From the NCBI GenBank assembly GCA_905214545.1, contig CAJMMO010000002.1:310001-374000 (forward strand): a stretch of 64,000 bases of DNA. The letters are read 5' to 3'. Under the pieces are notes generated by a model that did not search any database, was not told the origin of the DNA, and saw only the letters and a program-made list of their open reading frames with translations. Numbering within the stretch: the first letter of the stretch is position 1; each line of letters begins with the position of its first letter. This document shows, one piece after another, positions 50,604 to 58,072 of the stretch. Origin of the DNA: an uncultured bacterium. GTDB lineage: Bacteria; Bacillota; Bacilli; Lactobacillales; Lactobacillaceae. The position numbers were made by a program, and so were the translations under genes.

Positions 50604-51092
50604 TTAGGCTTTTTTAAGCTTTTGCTGGACATAGCTTGCGACGTAATTGTCATCCAGCTCATGGCTGAGATAATTCATGGTCTTCATCCACTCGCGCCGC
50701 GTGATCAGACCCTGGAAAACGTCGTCCTCGTCGACGACGACCACGAAGTTGTTGTCGATAAGCAAGTTCAGCTGATCTTCTAAATTGGCATGGGCCATAT
50801 TTAACTTAGGAAAAGACTTTTGCATAACATCCTTGACCTTGAGGTCGCTCAGCGGCGCAATCACGATGTCGCCCGTCGTCAGCATCCGATTGGTAATCAT
50901 GTCTAGGCTGATCAGACCGACGGCGCGCTGGCCGCTGTCTAAGACGGGAATTTTGGCGTACCTCACTTTCGTCAAAATCAGGAACGCATGGTATAGCGGG
51001 TTGTCCTCGTTGACGAAGGCAATCTTATCGGCTGGGATCATGAAGTTCCCCTGTTCTTCCTTAATTAGCTTGGCCAAGATTGGTGAAAACAT
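50604..51092 (-). CDS. CBS-pair protein, CbpB/YkuL-like
   Basis: Cytoplasmic protein of 162 residues made of two CBS motifs (residues about 20-75 and 85-145: VRYAKIPVLDSGQRAVGLISLDMI and IDNNFVVVVDEDDVFQGLITRREWM). This architecture matches CbpB/YkuL, which binds c-di-AMP and in its free form activates the Rel (p)ppGpp synthetase in other Firmicutes. That role is inferred by family. gdpP in this window would lower its ligand. The ribosome site AGGAAAGGAA is rather far (about 13 nt) from the ATG. Confidence 0.75.
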   Translation of the reverse strand: MFSPILAKLIKEEQGNFMIPADKIAFVNEDNPLYHAFLILTKVRYAKIPVLDSGQRAVGLISLDMITNRMLTTGDIVIAPLSDLKVKDVMQKSFPKLNMAHANLEDQLNLLIDNNFVVVVDEDDVFQGLITRREWMKTMNYLSHELDDNYVASYVQQKLKKA

Positions 51093-51149
51093 TTAACATC
51101 GCGGTTCCTTTCCTATATCTCTATAGTCATTGTAACTGTTATTCACAAA

Positions 51150-51182
51150 AAAAGCCCGTCTAGGAGAGGACGGACTTTTAAG
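51150..51182 (-). terminator. Minus-strand terminator behind repeat element D
   Basis: AAAAGTCCGTC/GACGGGCTTTTTTT with loop CTCTCCTA. No protein gene ends here; it follows the anti-SD motif at 51189-51210 by a few bases. Confidence 0.8.
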
Positions 51183-51188
51183 TATATA

Positions 51189-51210
51189 GAGGAGTTATGA
51201 ATGAAATGAA
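51189..51210 (-). ncRNA. Anti-SD repeat element D (possible sRNA core)
   Basis: The minus strand carries the complement of a ribosome site plus start codon: the plus strand reads GAGGAGTTATGAATGAAATG here. A short GTAG/CTAC hairpin lies upstream on the minus strand (about 51215-51250) and a terminator directly downstream. On the plus strand the same bases could start a 22-residue peptide beginning MNEMNGR. Confidence 0.45.
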
Positions 51211-51348
51211 TGGTAGGATTCTTGCAAGTAGCTTTCTTAACTACCAACTTTATCCTAGCAGTTAGTTATGAAGACTTGATGACTTAATTGTTATGAATTG
51301 TTTAAGCCCTCAAGTTTTAGACTAATGGGCTGCGGCTAAACAGCCTAT

Positions 51349-51374
51349 GGGAGGAGTATGAATGAAATGAAATG
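51349..51374 (-). ncRNA. Anti-SD repeat element C (possible sRNA core)
   Basis: The plus strand reads GGGAGGAGTATGAATGAAAT, almost the same as element D. The 7-bp hairpin CAGTAGC/GCTACTG (51384-51407) lies upstream in the minus-strand sense. On the plus strand a 16-residue ORF beginning MNEMKCR is possible. A GGCTG/CAGCC hairpin follows but has no clear T-tract. Confidence 0.4.
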
Positions 51375-51420
51375 TAGAAATTCCAGTAGCTCTTTCAAAT
51401 GCTACTGACTATATCTTACG

Positions 51421-51436
51421 TAGGAGTTGTGAATAG
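51421..51436 (-). ncRNA. Anti-SD repeat element B (degenerate)
   Basis: The plus strand reads TAGGAGTTGTGAATAG, a shortened version of elements C and D; no separate terminator is seen. Confidence 0.3.
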
Positions 51437-51509
51437 ATTTTGATCAAAAGTTTACGATTTTATAAAGATCAAACTTCTATGTAAAAAGTTTATATGGCTC
51501 TTTTTGCCA

Positions 51510-51553
51510 ATAAAAAAACTCGCGTTTATGAGAAAAAGGCACGCGGGTTCTTG
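51510..51553 (-). terminator. Minus-strand terminator behind repeat element A
   Basis: AACCCGCGT/ACGCGAGTT stem with a loop of about 15 nt, then a T-run on the minus strand. No protein gene ends here. Confidence 0.75.
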
Positions 51554-51592
51554 AGGAATGGAAAAGTTTTCTTGACTATCTTCAATGTAATT

Positions 51593-51608
51593 GGAGGAGT
51601 AAGAATAA
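51593..51608 (-). ncRNA. Anti-SD repeat element A (possible sRNA core)
   Basis: The plus strand reads GGAGGAGTAAGAATAA; the complement holds CTTACTCCTCC. A hairpin GTAG/CTAC (about 51622-51646) lies upstream on the minus strand and a terminator about 40 bp downstream, the same order as element D. Confidence 0.4.
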
Positions 51609-51796
51609 AAAAGCTGGATTTGTAGTCGCAACTGCTTGCTAACTACATTTTTTAGTTTAGAGCGCAAATATGAATAAAATGTGAATAATTTTTCCAAAAA
51701 AGGTAAAGATCTCGGCCAAATCGCAATAAATTAGGCGCCATCCGCGTTAAAATAAAGTTGTCACTGTAAGTTTCACGAAGAATGGGACGGATTAAT

Positions 51797-53455
51797 ATGA
51801 GTACAAATATTTTAGGCAATCCTTTTTTAAATAAAGGGACCGCTTTTACTTGGGAAGAAAGAGAAGAGCTCGGCTTGGCCGGCGCCCTGCCGCCGCGTGT
51901 CGAAACGATCGACGAACAAGCCGCCCGCTGCTTCCAGCAAGTGCAGCTGCGTCCGAAAGGCTTGCAGCAGCGCAAGTTCGTCATGGAGATTTTCAACACC
52001 GACCGGACGCTTTTCTACTATATGGTACAAAAGCACATTGAATACTTCATGCCGATCATCTACGACCCGATCATCGCTCCTGCCGTAGAAGACTACAGCC
52101 GGATCTTCATGCAGCCGCAGCAGGCCTGCTTCTTGTCGATCGACGACGTCGACCGGACGACTGAATACATGAAAAACGCTGCTAACGGCCGCCGCATCCG
52201 TCTGATCGTGGTCACCGACTCGCAAGCCATCTTAGGCATCGGCGACTGGGGCATCAACGGCGTCAACATTTCCGTCGGCAAGCTGATGGTCTATACCGCA
52301 GCCGCCGGCATCGACCCGCGCGAAGTCATGCCAGTAGTTTTGGACGTCGGCACCGACAATGAAAAACTGCTGCACGACCCGCTGTACTTGGGCAACAAGC
52401 ACCACCGCATCAAGGGCCGCCGCTACCGCGACATGGTCGACCGCTTCGTCAGAAGTGCCCGCCACCTGTTCCCGGACGTCTACATTCACTTTGAAGACTT
52501 CGGCCGCGACAACGCAACGAAAATCTTGAACTTCTACAAGCGCCGCATCCCGGTCTTCAACGACGACGTGCAAGGCACGGGGATCGTTTCCCTGGCCGGC
52601 GTTTTGCGGGCCTTGAAGATCAGCGGGCAGAAGTTCACCGACCAAAAGTTCCTGACCTTCGGCGCCGGGACGGCCGGCATGGGCATTGCCAACAAGCTCT
52701 GCGACGAAATGATCATGCAGGGTCTGTCGCCGGAAGAGGCCAAAAAGCACTTCTACTTAGTCGACAAGCAAGGCCTTTTAATGGACAACACCAAGGACCT
52801 GACGCCGGAACAAAAGCCGTTTGTCCACGACCACAAAGAGTTCGAACACCCAGAAGAGCTCACCAACCTGCTGGCCGCCGTTAAGGCCGTGCACCCGACC
52901 GTCATGATCGGGACCAGTACCGTGCCGGGCGCCTTCACCGAGGACATGGTCAAGGAGATGGCGGCTCATACCGAACGGCCGATCATTTTCCCAATTTCCA
53001 ACCCAACGGCCTTGATGGAAGCCCACCCTGCCGACCTGATCAAGTGGACCGACGGCCGGGCTCTGGTCGCTACAGGCGTGCCGATGGATCCGGTTGAATA
53101 CAAGGGCGTCTCCTACCACATCGGCCAGGCCAACAACGCCTTGATCTACCCAGGCGTCGGCTTGGGTGTCTTGGCCGCTAAGCCTTGGCGCGTGACGAAG
53201 GGGATGCTGTCAGCAGCCGCCCACTCGCTGGCCGAAGACTCAGGCTTGAAGGAACCGGGCGCAGCCGTGCTGCCGCCAGTCAAGGACATCTGCAGCTTCA
53301 CCGTCAAGGTGGCCGAGGCCGTTTGCCAGGACGCAATCGACGAAGGCATTGCCGACCCAAGCCGCAAGGACGCCAAGAAGGCTGTCGAAATGCGGCAGTG
53401 GTCGCCGCAATACGAGCGGATCGGTTCGTATTCGCCAAAAGGCAAAAACAAATAA
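51797..53455 (+). CDS. mleS: Malolactic enzyme / NAD-malic enzyme family
   Basis: Acts on L-malate in the cytoplasm: either direct decarboxylation to L-lactate (malolactic) or oxidative decarboxylation to pyruvate. 552 residues. Typical blocks: ILGNPFLNKGTAFTWEEREELGL at the start, RLIVVTDSQAILGIGDWG near 140-157, VGKLMVYTAAAGIDP, VHFEDFGRDNA-type metal region, FNDDVQGTGIV near 255-265, FGAGTAGMGIA (NAD fold) near 290. The N-terminal block resembles MleA/MleS of lactic acid bacteria, so malolactic is preferred. ATG 51797 follows GGGACGGATTAAT. No mleP or mleR is adjacent. Confidence 0.85.
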   Translation: MSTNILGNPFLNKGTAFTWEEREELGLAGALPPRVETIDEQAARCFQQVQLRPKGLQQRKFVMEIFNTDRTLFYYMVQKHIEYFMPIIYDPIIAPAVEDYSRIFMQPQQACFLSIDDVDRTTEYMKNAANGRRIRLIVVTDSQAILGIGDWGINGVNISVGKLMVYTAAAGIDPREVMPVVLDVGTDNEKLLHDPLYLGNKHHRIKGRRYRDMVDRFVRSARHLFPDVYIHFEDFGRDNATKILNFYKRRIPVFNDDVQGTGIVSLAGVLRALKISGQKFTDQKFLTFGAGTAGMGIANKLCDEMIMQGLSPEEAKKHFYLVDKQGLLMDNTKDLTPEQKPFVHDHKEFEHPEELTNLLAAVKAVHPTVMIGTSTVPGAFTEDMVKEMAAHTERPIIFPISNPTALMEAHPADLIKWTDGRALVATGVPMDPVEYKGVSYHIGQANNALIYPGVGLGVLAAKPWRVTKGMLSAAAHSLAEDSGLKEPGAAVLPPVKDICSFTVKVAEAVCQDAIDEGIADPSRKDAKKAVEMRQWSPQYERIGSYSPKGKNK

Positions 53456-53462
53456 AGCAGAA

Positions 53463-53492
53463 ATAAAAAAGCAGCCTTAAGGCTGCTTTTTT
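53463..53492. terminator. Bidirectional terminator between mleS and rarA
   Basis: AAAAAAGCAGCCTTAAGGCTGCTTTTTT, an almost perfect palindrome shared by convergent genes. Confidence 0.92.
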
Positions 53493-54823
53493 TATTTGCC
53501 GTCGTGCTGGCGATGCCACTGTTTGATGTAGGCCAAGCGCTGCTTAAAGCGGATCTCCTTGCCCTGCTCTGTCGGGTAGTAGAACTGCTTGCCGACCAGC
53601 TGGTCGGGCATCGTCTGCATTGTGGTCAGCTTGTCGGGGAAGTCGTGGGCGTACTTGTAGCCCTTGCCATAGTCCAGGTCCTTCATCAGCTTGGTCGGCG
53701 CGTTGCGGATCTGCAATGGCACCGGCAGGTTGCCTGTCTTTTTGATGACCGACATGGCCTTGATCTGGGCGGCTTCGACTGCGTTGGACTTCGGCGCACA
53801 AGAAAGGTAGATCGCGCACTCGGTCAAGTGCACGCCGCATTCCGGCAGGCCGATGAACTGGCAGGCCTGGAAGACGTTGATGGCGACGTTTAAGGCGTTG
53901 GGGTCGGCCAGGCCGATATCTTCGCTGGCAAAACGGACCATGCGGCGGGCGATGTAGAGCGGGTCTTCGCCGCCGGCGATCATCCGGTTGCACCAGTAGA
54001 CGGCCGCATCGGCGTCGCTGTTGCGCATGGCTTTGTGCAGCGCGGAAATCAGGTTATAGTGTTCTTCGCCGTGGCGGTCGTAGCGCAGCGACTTCGTACC
54101 GATAATCTGGCTCAGGATCTTTTCGTCGATGGTGATCTCCTGGCCCTTTTTTTCGCCGTTTAAGACCGCCATTTCCAGCGTGTTCAGGGCATTGCGCCCG
54201 TCGCCGTTGGCAAAAGAAGCGATCTGGGCCAAGGCCTCGTCGCTGATCTTGACCTTGTATTCCGGAAAGCCGTTGGGGTTGGCCAAGGCCTGGCGCAGCA
54301 GCTGTTCGATTTGTTTTTCGGTCAGTGCTTTCAACACAAAGACCTTGCAACGGCTTAAAAGCGCCGAGTTGATCTCAAAGGAGGGGTTTTCGGTCGTGGC
54401 GCCGATTAAGGTGATGCTGCCGCGTTCGACAAAGGGCAGAAAGGCGTCCTGCTGGGCCTTGTTGAAGCGGTGGATTTCGTCGATAAAGACGACCGTCTTG
54501 GTGCCAAAAGCCCGGTCCTGCTCTGCTTCTTCCATCAGCTTTCTGATATCTTTAATAGAAGACGTCACCGCGCTGAAGGTGACAAAGTGGGCCTTGGTGT
54601 GGTTGGCGATGATCTCTGCCAGCGTGGTCTTGCCGACGCCCGGCGGCCCCCAGAAAATTAGTGAAGGCAGCTGGTCTTTTTCGATGAGCTCGCGCAAGAG
54701 CTTGCCGGGACCGACTAACTGGTCTTGGCCCACGAATTCGTCTAAGCTGCGGGGCCGCACCCGGCTGGCCAGCGGCGTGTTATTATTTTCATCAGCTATT
54801 TCAAAAAGAGATTCGTTTTTCAT
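53492..54823 (-). CDS. rarA: Replication-associated recombination protein RarA
   Basis: AAA+ ATPase (MgsA/WRNIP1 family) acting at stalled forks, 443 residues. Residues LASRVRPRSLDEFVGQDQLVG open the domain, Walker A is WGPPGVGKTTLAE near 58-70, Walker B VVFIDEIHRFNKAQQD near 110-125, sensor GATTENPSFEIN near 140. The C-terminal tetramer domain begins near 280 (RYDRHGEEHYNLISALHKA). Usual length. Confidence 0.95.
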   Translation of the reverse strand: MKNESLFEIADENNNTPLASRVRPRSLDEFVGQDQLVGPGKLLRELIEKDQLPSLIFWGPPGVGKTTLAEIIANHTKAHFVTFSAVTSSIKDIRKLMEEAEQDRAFGTKTVVFIDEIHRFNKAQQDAFLPFVERGSITLIGATTENPSFEINSALLSRCKVFVLKALTEKQIEQLLRQALANPNGFPEYKVKISDEALAQIASFANGDGRNALNTLEMAVLNGEKKGQEITIDEKILSQIIGTKSLRYDRHGEEHYNLISALHKAMRNSDADAAVYWCNRMIAGGEDPLYIARRMVRFASEDIGLADPNALNVAINVFQACQFIGLPECGVHLTECAIYLSCAPKSNAVEAAQIKAMSVIKKTGNLPVPLQIRNAPTKLMKDLDYGKGYKYAHDFPDKLTTMQTMPDQLVGKQFYYPTEQGKEIRFKQRLAYIKQWHRQHDGK

Positions 54824-54889
54824 TTTTTATCAGGCTAAAAGTTAAAAATTCTTTTAAATTTACATGCTATTTTAAGGACAGGTGGCAGA

Positions 54890-56002
54890 ATGCGTAAACT
54901 ATTGAAAACGGTAGCCTTCCTAGCCTTGGCGGCGGCGCTGGCTTGGGTGGGTGTCCAATACTACCAGCAAAAACAGGCCCAGGCAAACTTTTACTCCCGG
55001 CCGCCTGTGAAGGTGGCTGCCGACGGCACCAGCACCAGTCCGGCTGCCCACAGCAAGGCCGCCTATAAAAAGCTGCTGGCCAAGACCTACCCGGCGATCT
55101 ACGACGACGCCTTCAAGACCCCGGCCTTGACCAAGGTCGGCCAAAACGTGGTTATCCCCGGGCTGCTGGCCACCAAAAGCTATGACTTGACGACCGGCAA
55201 GCTGGCGACCAGCCGCGACATGACGCCGCAGGGGCTGACCGTCGCCGGGCCGTACTTGCTGATCTCGGCTTACGACGGCGCCCACAAGCAGACGTCCGTC
55301 GTCTACTGCTTGGACAAAAAGACCGGCCGCTACCTTAAAACAATCCGCGTCGCCGGCCGGCCCCACCTGGGCGGTCTGGCCTACGACCCCAATTTTAAAA
55401 ATATCTGGCTGACCGGTGAAAACGGCGACGGCTCGGTCCTCATGTCCTTTTCTTTAAAGCAGCTGGAAAAATACAAAACCAAGTCAAACCAGCTTATCAG
55501 CTACAACAATTATATCAGTTTGCCCACTATCGAACGGGCCTCAGCCGTTACCTATTTTGACCGCCAGCTGTTTGTCGGCTATTTTAATAAGTATGAAAAA
55601 GGCCGCGTTGCCAGCTATCCGATTGACAGCAAAGGTTCGATCGCTTCCGACACCATCAAAGCTGCCGGCGTGCAGGCTTCGTGGTCGGACGGCTCGGGCA
55701 GCGCCGCCATGGACCGGCAGATCCAGGGGATTGCCTTTGACCAGAACTTGATCTTTTTAAGCCAGTCCTACGGCAGCGGCTCGTCCAAGCTCTTCATCTT
55801 CCCGATGTCAGCGCTGAATAATCTGGACGAAAAAAACGCCCAGAACGTCATCGAGCTGCCGCCTTACTTAGAGCAGATCTATGTCTGCAACGGCCAGCTG
55901 CTCATGCTGTTTGAATCAGGAGCCCGGCAGTACCAGCGAAGCGATAAAATGGTCATGGACCGTGTCCTGTCAGTGAATATCAATGCCCTCTTGGGCAACT
56001 AG
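54890..56002 (+). CDS. Exported protein of unknown function, beta-propeller-like
   Basis: Not recognised. 370 residues with an N-terminal signal or membrane anchor (residues 5-25, TVAFLALAAALAWVGVQYY) and no lipobox, so probably anchored outside by this helix. The body has repeated short beta-rich segments (VVYCLDKKTGRYLKTIRVAGRPHLGGLAYDPNFKNIWLTGENG) that resemble YncE/NHL-type propeller blades. No catalytic motif is obvious. It sits immediately before a small membrane protein and the dlt operon on the same strand with only 7 bp to the next gene, so a role in wall or teichoic acid biology is possible but unproven. AGGACAGGTGGCAGA precedes the ATG. Confidence 0.6.
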   Translation: MRKLLKTVAFLALAAALAWVGVQYYQQKQAQANFYSRPPVKVAADGTSTSPAAHSKAAYKKLLAKTYPAIYDDAFKTPALTKVGQNVVIPGLLATKSYDLTTGKLATSRDMTPQGLTVAGPYLLISAYDGAHKQTSVVYCLDKKTGRYLKTIRVAGRPHLGGLAYDPNFKNIWLTGENGDGSVLMSFSLKQLEKYKTKSNQLISYNNYISLPTIERASAVTYFDRQLFVGYFNKYEKGRVASYPIDSKGSIASDTIKAAGVQASWSDGSGSAAMDRQIQGIAFDQNLIFLSQSYGSGSSKLFIFPMSALNNLDEKNAQNVIELPPYLEQIYVCNGQLLMLFESGARQYQRSDKMVMDRVLSVNINALLGN

Positions 56003-56009
56003 GAGTACT

Positions 56010-56315
56010 ATGAAGTCATTGAAGAAAAAGGTTGTTGCCTGTGTGCAGATTTCCGGCTGGCTGTGCCTGTTTCCGGCCTTATTGATGCTGCGCATGTACA
56101 ACAGCTCGCACAGCTTTTTTTACCTGATCTTTTTAGCGGTAGTCGTCTTATTTGCGGCCTACCTGCTGGCGACGTCCCACCAAGACAGCTGGCTTTCGCC
56201 GGCCAAGCTGCAGACAATGTGCATTTTGACGATTGTCTTTGTCGCCTTTTTGCCGTCGATTCCGCTGTTTGTGGCCTACCGGATCGTTAAAAAAGACCAA
56301 GCGGGCAGCCAATAA
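56010..56315 (+). CDS. Small membrane protein upstream of dltX
   Basis: Not recognised. 101 residues with three hydrophobic segments (about 8-27, 33-52 and 68-90), basic at both ends (MKSLKKKVVA, VKKDQAGSQ). TAGGAGTACT directly before the ATG also contains the stop of the preceding gene, so the two are co-translated. 62 bp to dltX. Confidence 0.65.
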   Translation: MKSLKKKVVACVQISGWLCLFPALLMLRMYNSSHSFFYLIFLAVVVLFAAYLLATSHQDSWLSPAKLQTMCILTIVFVAFLPSIPLFVAYRIVKKDQAGSQ

Positions 56316-56377
56316 AGAAAGCATACAAATTACAGGGCCAATGCGTTATTATTTTAGGAAGAATTTGGGGTGAAAAA

Positions 56378-56536
56378 ATGGCTCAAAGCAAGCAAAAAGA
56401 TAGCAAGTCCCGGTGGAAATCAATCGGGCTTTTTGTTTTAAAAACCTTATTCTACTTCGGCGTGCTTTTGGCGCTGGTCTACTTGTACGAATACAGCGGT
56501 GTAGGCAGTGCCCACTTTATTTACAACGAATTCTAG
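56378..56536 (+). CDS. dltX: DltX, small membrane protein of D-alanylation
   Basis: 52 residues: a basic start (MAQSKQKDSKSRWK), one membrane helix (FVLKTLFYFGVLLALVYLY) and the conserved end HFIYNEF. DltX is needed with DltA-D for D-alanylation of teichoic acids; its C-terminal motif is thought to interact with the DltB tunnel. GAATTTGGGGTGAAAA is the ribosome site. It lies 15 bp before dltA. Confidence 0.92.
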   Translation: MAQSKQKDSKSRWKSIGLFVLKTLFYFGVLLALVYLYEYSGVGSAHFIYNEF

Positions 56537-56551
56537 GACTGGAGGCAAAAA

Positions 56552-58072
56552 ATGATTGAGGACGTAATTAAGCAAATCGATGCTATCGCAGAAAAAGACC
56601 CTGACCGCATCGCTTACGATTACTTGGGCAAGACCAACACCTACGGCGATTTAAAGGCCCGCTCCAACGATTATGCCGCTAAGATTGCCGAGGCCGGCCT
56701 GCCTGACAAGGCGCCGATCATGATTTGGGGCGGCCAGAGCTTTGAAATGGTGGCCAGCTTTTTAGGCGCTGTCAAAACGGGCCACGCCTACATTCCGATC
56801 TCAAGCGACTCAAACAGCGAGCGCCTGACGATGATCCAAGAAGTTTCTCGGGCCCAATTCATCATCGCGATTGACCCGCTGCCAATCACCATGAAGGGGA
56901 TGCAGGTCATCACCCCGGCCGACGTCATCCGCCGTGCCTTTACGCCAAACCCGCACCGCTATGTGCAAGGGGATGACAACTACTACATCATCTTTACCTC
57001 GGGCACGACCGGCAAGCCGAAGGGCGTGCAGATCAGCCACAAGAACCTGTTAAGCTTCGTCAACTGGGAACTGTCCGACTTCGAGCTGCCTGACCAGCCG
57101 AACTTTTTGGCCCAGGCCCCTTACTCTTTTGACCTGTCAGTCATGAGCCTGTACCCGGCTTTAGTTGCCGGCGGCCGGCTGACGGTTTTGCCGCACGAAG
57201 CAACCGCCAACATCGGCGAACTGTTCCGCGTGCTGCCGAAGTTCGACATCAACGTTTGGGTCTCCACCCCGTCTTTTGCCGAGATGTGTTTCTTAGACCC
57301 GACCTTTAACCAGGACCACCACGAAAACCTGACCCACTTCCTGTTCTGCGGCGAAGAGCTGAGTCACAGAACCGCAGTCATGCTGCAAAAGAAGTTCCCG
57401 CAGGCCCACATCTTCAACACTTACGGCCCGACTGAAACGACCGTGGCCGTCACCCAGGTTGAGATCACCCCGGCTATTTTGGAAAAATACGACCGCTTGC
57501 CAATCGGCTATGTCAAAGACGACACCGCCATCACGATCGACACCAGCAAGGGCGAAAAGCCAGGCCAAGGCGAGATCATCATCAACGGGCCAAGTGTTTC
57601 CAAGGGCTACTTGCACAACCCTGAAAAAACGCAGGCCGCCTTTTTCCAAGATAATTCGGATGAAAATCCTAACTACCGGACTGGCGACTTAGGCTTTTTC
57701 GACGACAAGCTCCTGTTCTACCGCGGCCGGATCGACTTCCAGGTGAAGTTTAACGGCTACCGGATCGAGCTGCAGGAAATCAACTTCTACCTGGGCAAAA
57801 ACGAGCTCGTCAAATACGGCGTGGTTGCTCCGAAATACAACCGCGACCACAAGGTCCGCCAGCTGGTCGCAGTTATTGTCTTGACCGACAAGGCGCGCCA
57901 GGAATACAAGGGCCGCGAAGAAGAAGTCACCAAAAAGCTGCGCGACTTCTTGGCCGACAACATCATGCCTTACATGATCCCGCAGCGTTTTGTCTACCAG
58001 GATGAAATGCCGATTTCACAAAATGGCAAGGTGGACTTGAAAGCTGTGATTAAGGAGGTAAATGAGGCGTGA
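56552..58072 (+). CDS. dltA: D-alanine:D-alanyl carrier protein ligase
   Basis: Cytoplasmic adenylating enzyme that loads D-alanine onto DltC using ATP, 506 residues. P-loop IIFTSGTTGKPKGVQISHKN near residues 148-167, NTYGPTETTVAV near 290-301, YRTGDLGFFDD near 375-385 and the catalytic Lys region SQNGKVDLKAVI at the end. GACTGGAGGCAAAAA precedes the ATG. Confidence 0.96.
   Translation: MIEDVIKQIDAIAEKDPDRIAYDYLGKTNTYGDLKARSNDYAAKIAEAGLPDKAPIMIWGGQSFEMVASFLGAVKTGHAYIPISSDSNSERLTMIQEVSRAQFIIAIDPLPITMKGMQVITPADVIRRAFTPNPHRYVQGDDNYYIIFTSGTTGKPKGVQISHKNLLSFVNWELSDFELPDQPNFLAQAPYSFDLSVMSLYPALVAGGRLTVLPHEATANIGELFRVLPKFDINVWVSTPSFAEMCFLDPTFNQDHHENLTHFLFCGEELSHRTAVMLQKKFPQAHIFNTYGPTETTVAVTQVEITPAILEKYDRLPIGYVKDDTAITIDTSKGEKPGQGEIIINGPSVSKGYLHNPEKTQAAFFQDNSDENPNYRTGDLGFFDDKLLFYRGRIDFQVKFNGYRIELQEINFYLGKNELVKYGVVAPKYNRDHKVRQLVAVIVLTDKARQEYKGREEEVTKKLRDFLADNIMPYMIPQRFVYQDEMPISQNGKVDLKAVIKEVNEA

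Noticed and set aside
51452..51697. 81-codon minus-strand frame in the anti-SD repeat region
   Set aside because: It runs through a terminator hairpin, has no ribosome site and has a Tyr/Ser/Phe-rich composition typical of non-coding AT-rich DNA.
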